NCBI GenBank assembly: GCA_965261795.1
Contig: OZ253476.1
Coordinates: 1,984,001 to 2,048,000 of the forward strand
DNA: 64,000 nt
Direction: 5' to 3'
Origin: CBDCFV01 sp965261795
Lineage (GTDB): Bacteria > Chloroflexota > Dehalococcoidia > Lucifugimonadales > UBA3495
Both the position numbers and the translations under genes were made by a program. Under the pieces are notes generated by a model. That model did not search any database. It was not told the origin of the DNA and saw only the letters and a list, made by a program, of their open reading frames with translations. Of this stretch, positions 42,289 to 50,264 are shown piece by piece (position 1 is the first letter of the stretch; the number at the start of each line of letters is the position of its first letter).

Positions 42289-43977
42289 CTAACGAGACAG
42301 GACCACGTCCACCAAGGCGAGTTGGCCCCGGTTGACGGCGGCGAGGGCGCGTTCCAAGGCGGGCTTGAGTTCTGCGGGGTCCTCTACCCGTTCGCCGTGA
42401 CCGCCGAAGGGCGCTACCAGTTCGGCGTAGTTGGGGCCTGGGATATCGACGCCGTGATGGATTCCGGTCCTGGCGGCTACGCCGTCGGGGAAGAATTGCA
42501 GGTGGGAGCTTTGCATCGCGGCGTACTTGCCGTTGTTGAACACCACTATCATTATGGGGATGTTCTCTGCGGCGGACACGCCGAGGCTCTGGGTGACGGG
42601 GTTGTAGAGGAAGCAGCCGTCACCCATGAGGGCGACCACCGGCTGCTGAGGCTTGGCAAGCTTCACTCCCAAGGCCATTCCAAGTCCCTGGCCCAAGCCG
42701 CCGTTGGGGTGGAAGTAGCTCTGGGGCTTGTTCCAGCCCAAGTGCCTGAAAATCGCTCCTCGATGAGTGATGGTCTCCTCCACGTAGACTGTGTCATCGG
42801 GCATGACCTCGCTCAACGCGGCGCACAGCCAGGCCGGGTCGATGGGGTAGTCGTTTTTGACGCTCTCCACGACTGAATCGGCGCTTTCCTGCTGCTTGAC
42901 GTGTTCCGCGCTCCAGTAAGAACGCCGGTCGTCAGCCTTGTCAGATGCGGCTTCGGTGGCGCCCAGCAGCATTTGCAGGGTTGAGGCTACGTCGCCCTCC
43001 AAGTACACGTCGGCTTTCAACGCCTGATAAACCAAGTGCTCTTTGATGGGGTTTTCGTCGATAACTACCACGTCGCCCTGCGCCGGGCCCTGCGTGGGCG
43101 GGTACCAGGGTGTGCGAGTACCCACCAGCAGGAACAGGTCGGAAGTTGACATAAACCGGCCCAGGTCAGACCCCATGTACAGAGGGTGATCTTTGGGGAA
43201 GTTGGCGTAGTTGGGGGCCACTTCCACCACCGGAATGGCGAACCGTTCCGCCAGAGTCACAAGGTTGTGGAAGGCGGCAACGTCCTGGCCGCAGCCCTCT
43301 GCGACGATGACCGGGTGGGCGGACTTGGAAATCAGGCCGGCGACGTGCTTGACCGCCGAAGCATCGGAGTACATCTTTGGGGCGGCCGGCGGCTTGGTCA
43401 TCCTGGCCGGGGGGACCCATTCGGGACGCATGACCTCGATTGGTATGTCCAGGTAGGTAGGTCCCTTCGGAATCCGCTGGGCCAGTTCTCCGGCCCGGCT
43501 GACCGTCTCGTAAAGGGTATGGGGGCTAGTGACGTGGCTGCTCCACTTGACGAAGGGGTCCACCAAGCGGTTGGGCCCGCCGACTACACTCAGGTTCCGG
43601 TACCACTGGGAGCCGGGGTCGAATTCGGGGTCTTCCCCGTAGGTGATGGACTCGCCGGAGCAGACGATCATGGGAATTTCGGCCAAGTATGCGCCGTGGA
43701 TTCCCAGCGACCCTTGAAGCAGACCCACGCCGGCGTGCAGCAATACGGCCTGAAGGCGGCCTGTCACCCTGGTGTAGCCCATGGCCATAGTGACCGCCAG
43801 GGTCTCGTGCCAGCAGTCGATGTACCGGGGACCGTCTATTTCGTTGGTCTTCTGCCGGGCCAAGGCTTCCCACACCGACGGCCACTCGGAACCCGGCGAG
43901 GATATGATGTAGTCCACTCCCAGATTGCGGAACGCTTCCAGGACGGCCTCGCCACCGTCAAGTTTCTCGGTCGTCAT
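42289..43977 (-). CDS. Thiamine-diphosphate enzyme, acetolactate synthase-like
   Basis: A 562-residue ThDP-dependent enzyme. The N-terminal domain has DYIISSPGSEWPSVWEAL and the catalytic Glu in CWHETLAVTMAMGY. The C-terminal ThDP site is GDGCFLYNPVTQSLG, ending in VVFNN. ATG 43977 is preceded by AAGGAGG; an upstream alternative to 44037 has no support. It may carry out decarboxylation or carboligation of a 2-oxoacid, as the last gene of the leftward dioxygenase-type operon. Acetolactate synthase itself is less likely because the protein sits among catabolic genes. Confidence 0.88.
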   Translation of the reverse strand: MTTEKLDGGEAVLEAFRNLGVDYIISSPGSEWPSVWEALARQKTNEIDGPRYIDCWHETLAVTMAMGYTRVTGRLQAVLLHAGVGLLQGSLGIHGAYLAEIPMIVCSGESITYGEDPEFDPGSQWYRNLSVVGGPNRLVDPFVKWSSHVTSPHTLYETVSRAGELAQRIPKGPTYLDIPIEVMRPEWVPPARMTKPPAAPKMYSDASAVKHVAGLISKSAHPVIVAEGCGQDVAAFHNLVTLAERFAIPVVEVAPNYANFPKDHPLYMGSDLGRFMSTSDLFLLVGTRTPWYPPTQGPAQGDVVVIDENPIKEHLVYQALKADVYLEGDVASTLQMLLGATEAASDKADDRRSYWSAEHVKQQESADSVVESVKNDYPIDPAWLCAALSEVMPDDTVYVEETITHRGAIFRHLGWNKPQSYFHPNGGLGQGLGMALGVKLAKPQQPVVALMGDGCFLYNPVTQSLGVSAAENIPIMIVVFNNGKYAAMQSSHLQFFPDGVAARTGIHHGVDIPGPNYAELVAPFGGHGERVEDPAELKPALERALAAVNRGQLALVDVVLSR

Positions 43978-44071
43978 TGTAGCCTCCTTAAGAAGTGCTG
44001 GACCGCCTGCCTGCGACAAGTCCTGCTTGACGCCCATTATACGATGTCCGGGACCCGCCTTGGGACCGGTG

Positions 44072-44500
44072 TTACCACGTCAGGCCCGGCTCCCGCTCCT
44101 GGAGGACTTCGCCGAAGAGGGTGAGGAGCTGATCAATCTGAAGGACGACAACATCGCCGGTATGGACCTGGTCGCCGCCCGTGGGCGACAGCCTGCGGTC
44201 TACTTCGTCGAAGTCCGGGCCTTCCTGGTGGGTGGAGGCAGTGCAGCGGAACTTCCAGCCTTGGCCGGTGGCGGCGTTGCGGTAGATTACTATGACCTTT
44301 GGGTTCTCTTCGGGCTGCACCAGGGACGTGGCGCTGCTGCGGTTCTTGTAAGCCAGGGAAGAGCCGGTCAGGGCCATCATGGTGCCGATGTAACCGACAT
44401 CCGGGGTCCCGTCCTTGGATGAAGTGACGACGATGCACGGGTTTCCACCGGCCCTGGCGTTGTTGATGCTGTCCTGTATCTCGTCGGTCAAATTGATCAT
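44072..44500 (-). CDS. PNPOx-like flavin-binding split-barrel protein
   Basis: A 142-residue protein of the pyridoxamine 5'-phosphate oxidase-like split barrel: GNPCIVVTSSKDGTPDVGY, then LAYKNRSSATSL and PKVIVIYRNAATGQGW. These bind FMN or F420 and often reduce small substrates or protect cofactors. ATG 44500 follows AGGAGAAGAA. Lies about 95 bases upstream of the ThDP gene in the same direction. Confidence 0.82.
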   Translation of the reverse strand: MINLTDEIQDSINNARAGGNPCIVVTSSKDGTPDVGYIGTMMALTGSSLAYKNRSSATSLVQPEENPKVIVIYRNAATGQGWKFRCTASTHQEGPDFDEVDRRLSPTGGDQVHTGDVVVLQIDQLLTLFGEVLQEREPGLTW

Positions 44501-44518
44501 TTCTTCTCCTAATAGATA

Positions 44519-44764
44519 CTATGTCAAAACCAATCAGTCTCGCTGATTTCCCTACGTCGCTGACCGAGGCCTATAGATTCCCGCCTGCTTGGGAATGACG
44601 TTCCTGCTTGGGAATGACAGGTTGGGTACTGCGACAAGTTTTGAGATAGTTTCTCAGTGTCAAAACCAATCAGTCTCGCTGATTTCTCTACGTCGCTGAC
44701 CGAGGCCTATAGATTCCCGCCTGCGCGGGAATGACGGGTTGGGTGCGGGAACGACGAAAAGTGT
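44519..44764 (+). mobile_element. Two MITE-like copies in tandem, second one truncated
   Basis: Copy one runs 44519-44649 with CTATGTCAAAAC (left) and GTTTTGAGATAG (right), interior AATCAGTCTCGCTGATTT and a REP. Copy two starts near 44656 (GTGTCAAAACC) and repeats the interior with a perfect REP near 44713, but has no right end. Both match the element at 28408. They interrupt the leftward dioxygenase operon between two of its genes. Confidence 0.8.
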
Positions 44765-44773
44765 CAACGCAGG

Positions 44774-45019
44774 CTACTCACCCGGCTTCACCCAGCGGCA
44801 TTCGGGGAGGTGGCCGTGGGCGCCGTTGTCAGAGCAGGTGCAGGGGATATCGTTGCGCTTGATGTAGCCGGTGAGTATCAGGTAGGCATCGAACCCAACG
44901 TAGAAGGTGTCTCCGGCGTCGATGGACTCGAAACCGGCGGCGAACGCCTGCCGGAGGACATCTTGAGAGGGCGATATCATAAAGCGTTCATGGGCAGCGG
45001 AGCGGTTGGCGTAGGTCAA
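44774..45019 (-). CDS. Small Cys-containing hypothetical protein
   Basis: An 81-residue protein, with an N-terminal helical part (SPSQDVLRQAFAAGFESI) and a C-terminal IPCTCSDNGAHGHLPECRW with three cysteines that might bind metal. It begins at ATG 45019, overlapping the stop of the preceding small gene by four bases (ATGA). Unknown family. Conserved coupling suggests it works with the dioxygenase genes upstream. Confidence 0.6.
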   Translation of the reverse strand: MTYANRSAAHERFMISPSQDVLRQAFAAGFESIDAGDTFYVGFDAYLILTGYIKRNDIPCTCSDNGAHGHLPECRWVKPGE

Positions 45020-45222
45020 GGCGTTTCCAGGATTTCCAGGACGTCCTGGGCGAACACCATTTCTTCCGTCCCTTCCAACGAGGGGTCGTTGGGCGACGAC
45101 AGGTAATTGACGGATATCCAGACACCGTCCTGGAAGTTGGTGACCACCTCTCCAGTAGACCCGTCGGCCAAACGGACTTTGCTGCCCGGTTGAATCAGCC
45201 TGATGTTGATTACTTCGCTCAT
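45016..45222 (-). CDS. Small SH3-like hypothetical protein
   Basis: A 68-residue protein of mainly beta pattern (GSKVRLADGSTGEVVTNFQD, VWISVNYL), resembling small SH3/KOW-like folds. It begins one base after the Rieske beta-subunit stop and overlaps the next small gene, so it is part of the operon. No specific family recognised; a subunit, assembly factor or electron-transfer helper is possible. Confidence 0.6.
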   Translation of the reverse strand: MSEVINIRLIQPGSKVRLADGSTGEVVTNFQDGVWISVNYLSSPNDPSLEGTEEMVFAQDVLEILETP

Positions 45223-45223
45223 T

Positions 45224-45775
45224 TTAGAAGAAAAAGGTCAGGTTCTTTGCCAACAGCACGTTCTGGTCCAGTATGATTTTCCGCCTGGCGATCTTCCATT
45301 GACCGCCGCGTTTTCGCAGCGTCTCTTCCCGTTTGCCTACCAGGAAGTCGGTCTCGGTCTCAATCCGGTTCCTGTAGATGATGAACCGGCACCTGATCGA
45401 AACGTCCTCCGGCTCGGACATAGACGGGGAGGCATCGAGGATTTGCACGTTGGAAACGATGTGGCATATCCGTGACAGAGGCTCCTCGGCCCAATGGACT
45501 CCGGTGAGTATCTGGTTCACCCGCCGGGTGAGGGTGTCTTTCCCCTCGTCGAACCAGCTGATGTCCTGGCCTTCGCGGGTGTACTCCCGGTCCAGTTCCC
45601 CGAACTTCACGTTCCTGCGCATGGGCATCCAGTAACGGATGTCGTCGTCAAGCAGGGAGAGCCATTCCTCGTATTGCCGGGCGTCCAGCAACTCCGCCTC
45701 GGCAAAGAGGAACTGCTCGACTTCGTCCTTGAGGATGAGACGGGCGAGGATTTGATCGGAGTTGGCTATGTTCAA
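45224..45775 (-). CDS. Aromatic-ring-hydroxylating dioxygenase beta subunit
   Basis: A 183-residue NTF2-like small subunit of a Rieske dioxygenase. VEQFLFAEAELLDARQYEEW, LLDDDIRYWMPMRRN and ETDFLVGKREETLRKRGG are characteristic. The TTG start at 45775 has AGGAG at proper spacing; no ATG is available nearby. It stabilises the alpha subunit and sits directly downstream of it, with only a REP hairpin between. Confidence 0.9.
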   Translation of the reverse strand: MNIANSDQILARLILKDEVEQFLFAEAELLDARQYEEWLSLLDDDIRYWMPMRRNVKFGELDREYTREGQDISWFDEGKDTLTRRVNQILTGVHWAEEPLSRICHIVSNVQILDASPSMSEPEDVSIRCRFIIYRNRIETETDFLVGKREETLRKRGGQWKIARRKIILDQNVLLAKNLTFFF

Positions 45776-45813
45776 CGGACTCCTGCCGGAGAGCGCCCTA
45801 TCCGGGTTGTTGG

Positions 45814-45833
45814 ATTCCCGCCTGCGCGGGAAT
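45814..45833 (+). repeat. REP palindrome between alpha and beta subunit genes
   Basis: A perfect ATTCCCGCCTGCGCGGGAAT (8-bp arms, CTGC loop). It lies in the short intergenic gap of the Rieske operon, where a hairpin could set subunit stoichiometry through mRNA processing. Same family as those at 27932, 28467 and 44713. Confidence 0.85.
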
Positions 45834-45848
45834 GACGGTGAGGCGGGA

Positions 45849-47231
45849 TCACTTCGGACCAGCCCCGTTTTCCCAAGCGGCCAGCCTGTCCCAGCAGTCG
45901 GCCTCCATGAACTCGGCCCAACGCCGGTAGAAGCCCCGCTGGTTTTGCTCCGCCGCTCTGGCGTTGGTAGTGTCGAGGATGACTCCGGGCAACTTCAGGC
46001 CATCGTCTTCGAAGTCAGGGTTTCCATGACCTAAACCCATCTCGTAGTTGTAGGGGTGACGCCGGGCCACTATCCCGCTGCTGGCCGAATGGGCGTAGTT
46101 CCAGTTCTCCATGTCGTCCTGCTCGGTAAGTCCACCCGGCCCGGAGTAACGGATGTAGTACTGGCGCAGGTAGTCCTTTACTTCCGGGGGAGCCTTGGCG
46201 TCCACCAGGAACCAGCGCCACACTTCGGTCTTGTTCACTCCCCTGGGGTGCCATACGGCGATGCTCCTGGGCTGGCGGGGCAGGTAGGACATGTTGGGGA
46301 ACACCGTGCCCGGCCCTCCCAGCAGGCGCCAGAGGTCTCCTACCTTCCGCTTCCTTTCAGCCTCGCACCATTGGAAGTATTCGGCCAGAATCGGCAGGTC
46401 TTGATAGGCTTGAGGTATGGGCGAGTCCATGGGGCGGATGGCCATAACGGTGCCGTGGCCGCGTTCCGGGAAGGAAACGTCCAGCAGCTTGGAGTTAGCC
46501 CTTTCGCCGAGGTCGCGGCGGCCCGATCCACTGGGGCCGATGCCCACAATGTCCACGGAACGGTGGCTGATGTTGTGGTAGCGGTCGCCGATAAAATTCT
46601 CCGCCGGAAACTTCCAGTTGCAGGGCACCAGCCATTTCTCCACGCCGCCGAACACTTCGGTCCCGCCCTCTTCGCCGTCCCAACTGTCCAGCAGCAGGTC
46701 AAGATAGAGCCTGAAGCCGCCGATGTAATCCAGGAAGGGCGGAGCGGTTTCGTCCCAAGTGGCCCAAATGGCGCCCTTGTAGTTGAACATCTGGGGCACT
46801 TCGACAAGCCCCCACTTGGACTTGTCCAATTCCTGACGGTAGGCATCCTTGAAGAAGGGCACCCCAACCAGTTTGCCGTCGGTGGCGTAGCTCCACCCGT
46901 GATATGGGCAGGTAAAGACGGGGGTGTTGCCTTCGTCGTAGCGGCACACCTTCATGCCGCGGTGCATACAGGAGTTCAAGAATACGTGGACCACTCCCTC
47001 CCGGTCGCGGCAGAGTATCACCGACTCTTCACCCATAGACGAGATGAAGTAGTCACCGGGTTTGGGAATCTGGGCCTCGTGGCCAACCATTAACCAAGCG
47101 CGGGCGAACACCTGCTCCTGCTCCCGCTGATAGATCTCTTCGTTTACGAAGATTTCACGGCTGACCAGCCCAGTGCTTACGTCGACCATGGAGCCGCTGC
47201 CGCTGCCGCTGACATTGGAGGTTATAACCAT
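45849..47231 (-). CDS. Rieske dioxygenase alpha subunit
   Basis: A 460-residue oxygenase large subunit. The Rieske [2Fe-2S] ligands are C88 and H90 (SCMHRG) and C108 and H111 (CPYHGW). The mononuclear iron site is in ENFIGDRYHNISHRSV with two His; the third ligand would be a C-terminal Asp. It would add dioxygen to, or demethylate, an aromatic or other substrate. No ferredoxin or reductase gene is present nearby. It is preceded on the same strand by a LigB-type protein and a beta-hydroxyacid dehydrogenase. Confidence 0.93.
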   Translation of the reverse strand: MVITSNVSGSGSGSMVDVSTGLVSREIFVNEEIYQREQEQVFARAWLMVGHEAQIPKPGDYFISSMGEESVILCRDREGVVHVFLNSCMHRGMKVCRYDEGNTPVFTCPYHGWSYATDGKLVGVPFFKDAYRQELDKSKWGLVEVPQMFNYKGAIWATWDETAPPFLDYIGGFRLYLDLLLDSWDGEEGGTEVFGGVEKWLVPCNWKFPAENFIGDRYHNISHRSVDIVGIGPSGSGRRDLGERANSKLLDVSFPERGHGTVMAIRPMDSPIPQAYQDLPILAEYFQWCEAERKRKVGDLWRLLGGPGTVFPNMSYLPRQPRSIAVWHPRGVNKTEVWRWFLVDAKAPPEVKDYLRQYYIRYSGPGGLTEQDDMENWNYAHSASSGIVARRHPYNYEMGLGHGNPDFEDDGLKLPGVILDTTNARAAEQNQRGFYRRWAEFMEADCWDRLAAWENGAGPK

Positions 47232-47258
47232 AACGCGAGGCCTCCTGGAATATTCTAC

Positions 47259-48194
47259 CTATCCCCGTCTGGGGTCTTGTTGCTGGTAGGAGGCGGGCTG
47301 GTCAGCCGCACCGGCCCGCAACTCCACACCGGTGATTTCTTCCAAAACCCGGGCGGCCTTGGCGAAGCCGTCGCCGCCCCATCCCAGTTCCTGCGCCCGC
47401 CTGAAGACATCGTCGGCGATGGCGCCGGTCATGGCGGGGGCCTCCACATCGTCGGCCAACTCGCAAGCAAGGTGCAAGTCCTTGGCAACAATATCCAGCG
47501 TCCCGCCGGATATGAAGGTACCGCTGAGGACCGAGCGGGGGATGTTGTCGAATACCCGGCTGGCCCCCGCGCTGACCGGGACAACCTGGGACAACAGGCC
47601 GACGTCTACACCCGCTTTCGCGCCGATTATAAGACCTTCGATGGCCGTTATGAAGTTGGAATAGCCCAAGTATTGGGTGACCAGCTTGGTGATGCACCCC
47701 GCGCCGTTGTCGCCCAAGTGAAAGATGTTCCCCGCCATGGCTTCCAGCAACGGCCGGTAGCGGGCGAATGTTTCCGCATCCCCTCCAACCATGACGGTCA
47801 TACCCGGAGGGCGCCCGCTGACAGGGGCATCCAATACTTCCACTCCGCGAGATTTACAAACTTCGGCGATTCGCCGGAACACCTTCGGGGAATTGGTGGT
47901 CATGTCTATGAAAGCGCCGCCGTTGGCCAAGCCGGCGAGGATGCCCGTATTGGGGTTGAGGACCGTCTCCTCTACTTCGGCTGGTCCGGGCAAGGAAGTG
48001 AACACAACTTGGCTGGATGCGGCGACGGCCCGGGGACTGTCCGCCCAGTTGGCGCCCAACTCGCACAGGTTGGTTGTGACCTGGCGGCGGATATCGTGGA
48101 CGGTCAACCGGTGGCCCGCCTCGATCAGACAGCGGGCCATCGGATTCCCCATGGTCCCCGTTCCGATAAATCCGAGTTGCATCTGCTCACTCAT
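47259..48194 (-). CDS. 3-hydroxyisobutyrate dehydrogenase-family protein
   Basis: A 311-residue NAD(P)-dependent beta-hydroxyacid dehydrogenase. The N-terminal GFIGTGTMGNPMARCL is the Rossmann site; FIDMTTNSP and DAPVSGRPPGMTVMVGG follow, and the catalytic Lys is in AGCITKLVTQYLG. It would oxidise a hydroxyacid made in the same pathway. Gap of 27 bases to the Rieske alpha gene; cotranscription is very likely. Confidence 0.9.
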   Translation of the reverse strand: MSEQMQLGFIGTGTMGNPMARCLIEAGHRLTVHDIRRQVTTNLCELGANWADSPRAVAASSQVVFTSLPGPAEVEETVLNPNTGILAGLANGGAFIDMTTNSPKVFRRIAEVCKSRGVEVLDAPVSGRPPGMTVMVGGDAETFARYRPLLEAMAGNIFHLGDNGAGCITKLVTQYLGYSNFITAIEGLIIGAKAGVDVGLLSQVVPVSAGASRVFDNIPRSVLSGTFISGGTLDIVAKDLHLACELADDVEAPAMTGAIADDVFRRAQELGWGGDGFAKAARVLEEITGVELRAGAADQPASYQQQDPRRG

Positions 48195-48231
48195 TGGTGA
48201 TTATTCCAGACGGTGCTTCAAGAGGGCGTTT

Positions 48232-49278
48232 CTACGGCTTGAAGACGGCCAGGCATTTTTCAGAGTTGAACACGTAGGTCTCGATGTAGTCGATTATTTC
48301 CGGTTTTCGATTCAGCTCTTCCATTGCACCGGCGAGGCACATCCAGTTGAGCATCTCCTGCTGTCCCGCGGCCTCTATTTCAGGAGTGGAGACGTTGCGC
48401 CAAGCTGCGTAGTCGCCCCTCTTGAGTTCCTCGAACCGCGCCCGGTCCGACTCGTGGTCCGGCCACAACAGGTTGTTCTTCTGGGTGAGGAAGGCATGGG
48501 ACCAACTGGAGGAGGCGATCAATGCCACCCGCCAAGGACTGTCTTTCAAGACGCGGACGGTGGCCGCGCCGACCTCCATGCACCGCTTGGGAGAAGGGCC
48601 GGGCGGGTCGTCTTCCTTTTCGTACTCGAAGGCGCCGCCCCGGTTGCGGATCACCTTGCTGCCGTAGCAGTTGACCAGGAAGGGCACTACCGGATAGTTG
48701 AAGCCCTTGCGGTCGTAGTCCAAGTAGAGCAGGGTGTTGATGATGGCGTGTCCCAAGCCACCCTTTTCGTGCAGCGGCTTGTAGGCGTAGGACATGTCGA
48801 TTCCTTGATTGATGAGCCCGGACACCAAGGATCTCGCGCCGGGGTGGCCGCTGTACTGGAACACTTTGTCCGCCGGCTCGTTCCACACATTGCGGCGGGG
48901 GCTGCCGTCCTTGTTCATCATGGGCTGGCACTGGATGCCGTCATACGCCAGCACGCAGAAGGGAGGGATGATGTCCTCTTTGAAGTTCTCGTACTGGTCG
49001 TCGCCCCATATCAAAACGAAATCGGGATTGAAGGCGTCCAGTTCGGCCCTCTGCTGCCGGAAGCCGGCAACCAACCGGTCACGGTGCACCCTGGCGGCGG
49101 CAATGCCTTGGTCGTCGCCGTATTCGGTGCGCATCGCCTCCGGCCAAGTCGCGGGGTCTTTGACCTCCGAAGGTATCCGGTCGCTGAGCAGCGTCCGCGT
49201 CAACGGGAAGGCGCGGTCCTCGTCAGGGGAGATCAAGCCGGGATAGTGAGTAATGCCTATACCCAGAATTTCACCCAT
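48232..49278 (-). CDS. LigB-type extradiol dioxygenase-family protein
   Basis: A 348-residue protein of the class III extradiol dioxygenase superfamily. A first iron-ligand candidate is H11 in GIGITHYPG, another His is in SSSWSHAFL, and the acid region is FNPDFVLIWGDDQYENF. ATG 49278 with GGAGC upstream is chosen; upstream codons to 49467 cross a direct repeat and look non-coding. It would cleave a catechol-like ring, or is a divergent member with another reaction. It is the first gene of the leftward operon. Confidence 0.87.
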   Translation of the reverse strand: MGEILGIGITHYPGLISPDEDRAFPLTRTLLSDRIPSEVKDPATWPEAMRTEYGDDQGIAAARVHRDRLVAGFRQQRAELDAFNPDFVLIWGDDQYENFKEDIIPPFCVLAYDGIQCQPMMNKDGSPRRNVWNEPADKVFQYSGHPGARSLVSGLINQGIDMSYAYKPLHEKGGLGHAIINTLLYLDYDRKGFNYPVVPFLVNCYGSKVIRNRGGAFEYEKEDDPPGPSPKRCMEVGAATVRVLKDSPWRVALIASSSWSHAFLTQKNNLLWPDHESDRARFEELKRGDYAAWRNVSTPEIEAAGQQEMLNWMCLAGAMEELNRKPEIIDYIETYVFNSEKCLAVFKP

Positions 49279-49328
49279 TTTAATGCTCCATGGCTTGGAT
49301 ACTCCGGCGGATTGACCACCTTGACTCT

Positions 49329-49404
49329 GCAGGGGTCTCTGGAAAGGCAACCGCCGATACGCCAACGCAGGGGTCTCTGGAAAGGCAACCGCCGATACGC
49401 CAAC
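49329..49404 (+). repeat. Perfect 38-bp direct repeat, two copies
   Basis: 49329-49366 and 49367-49404 are identical; each contains GGTCTCTGGAAAGGCAACCG. It lies in the promoter region of the leftward dioxygenase operon, so a binding-site role for a regulator is possible; duplication by slippage is the simpler view. Confidence 0.9.
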
Positions 49405-49531
49405 ATTTTTATCCAAGGCCGATGCGTGAGTCAAGGGAACGGCGTTACAACAACGAAGGGCGTACAATATCAGGGCGTTTTACGACGATAACGAGCTAAC
49501 CAGCACTCGTGAAAACCGTTCTCTGATGTGA

Positions 49532-49626
49532 TTGTCTGAATCAGGATTTTCAGTGCTGATGGATTAGCGTGACAAATGGCGCATATCTTGAGAATCCCGA
49601 AATCCGGTTACTCCTGATTCAGACAA
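49532..49626 (+). repeat. 95-bp hairpin element with 15-bp inverted ends
   Basis: TTGTCTGAATCAGGA (49532-49546) is the exact reverse complement of 49612-49626. The interior is AT-richer than the surroundings. It matches the TCTGAATCAGGATTTTCAG type of dispersed hairpin known from several phyla. Confidence 0.8.
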
Positions 49627-49677
49627 CAATAAGAGAGCTTGCCGAGACTGACCAACCACTTCCACAGTTGCATCTGA

Positions 49678-49718
49678 TCCTGAAATACATTCCTGCTGAT
49701 CAGGAATGTATTTCAGGA
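49678..49718 (+). repeat. Perfect 18-bp palindrome upstream of the tRNA-tuf operon
   Basis: TCCTGAAATACATTCCTG (49678-49695) and its exact reverse complement (49701-49718) flank CTGAT. A TATAAT follows at 49720. It could be a terminator, a regulator site or a hairpin relic. Confidence 0.85.
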
Positions 49719-49771
49719 GTATAATAGGGGCACAGTAATGTAATAGCCTGCTAAAAGCAGCGTTGCGTCAA

Positions 49772-49800
49772 TTGACTTTTGAGGCCGGGTTTCCTAAAAT
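49772..49800 (+). promoter_or_regulatory. Strong sigma70-type promoter of the tRNA-tuf operon
   Basis: TTGACT (49772-49777), a 17-base spacer and TAAAAT (49795-49800), about 80 bases upstream of the first tRNA. This is expected for a highly expressed stable-RNA and translation operon. Confidence 0.7.
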
Positions 49801-49882
49801 TAGGGTGACTAAAGGTCAAACGTGGTGACATGGCCCCTTTTACGGGGCCATTTTCTGGTGTAGAACGCCCAGGGAGCTTGTT

Positions 49883-49954
49883 GCCCCGGTGGCGCAATGG
49901 CAGCGCAGTCGATTTGTAATCGACAGGTTAGGGGTTCGACTCCCCTCTGGGGCT
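49883..49954 (+). tRNA. tRNA-Thr (anticodon TGT)
   Basis: A 72-base cloverleaf. Acceptor GCCCCGG/CTGGGGC, anticodon stem GTCGA/TCGAC with loop TTTGTAA (anticodon TGT, reading ACA), T-arm GGTTCGACTCC. CCA is not encoded. Confidence 0.95.
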
Positions 49955-50025
49955 CTCTACCGGGTTCAGCCCGGCGCCGGCCATAGACAAGGGGTTGTAC
50001 GCAGGCGCCGGAAGTCCGGCACAAT

Positions 50026-50113
50026 GGAGGGGTGGGTGAGTGGTTAAAGCCACCAGACTGTAAATCTGGCGTCCGGAAGGGCTTCGTAGGTTCGAATCCT
50101 ACCCCCTCCACCA
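50026..50113 (+). tRNA. tRNA-Tyr (anticodon GTA)
   Basis: An 88-base class II tRNA with long variable arm (CGTCCGGAAGGGCTTCG). Acceptor GGAGGGG/CCCCTCC, anticodon loop CTGTAAA (GTA), T-loop TTCGAAT. Encodes CCA (50111-50113). Confidence 0.95.
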
Positions 50114-50162
50114 CTTTCTGTTGTAAAATATTGTCACTTGACCTTAAGTAACAGCATTAATT

Positions 50163-50237
50163 GCCCAGATAGCTCAGCGGTAGAGCACGTTCTTGGTAAG
50201 AACGGGGTCGGCGGTTCAATCCCGCCTCTGGGCTCCA
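50163..50237 (+). tRNA. tRNA-Thr (anticodon GGT)
   Basis: A 75-base tRNA with encoded CCA. Acceptor GCCCAGA/TCTGGGC, anticodon stem CGTTC/GAACG with loop TTGGTAA (anticodon GGT, reading ACC). It lies 27 bases before tuf, the usual position. Confidence 0.95.
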
Positions 50238-50264
50238 GTAGCAGCTAAAGGAGAGTAGACCCAA

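Noticed and set aside
43186..44124. 312-codon plus-strand frame and similar ones at 46056 and 47277
   Set aside because: Shadows of the ThDP, Rieske alpha and dehydrogenase genes, without family signatures or ribosome binding sites.
47791..49491. 566-codon plus-strand frame
   Set aside because: Antisense to the LigB-type and dehydrogenase genes; no motif, and it crosses a direct repeat.
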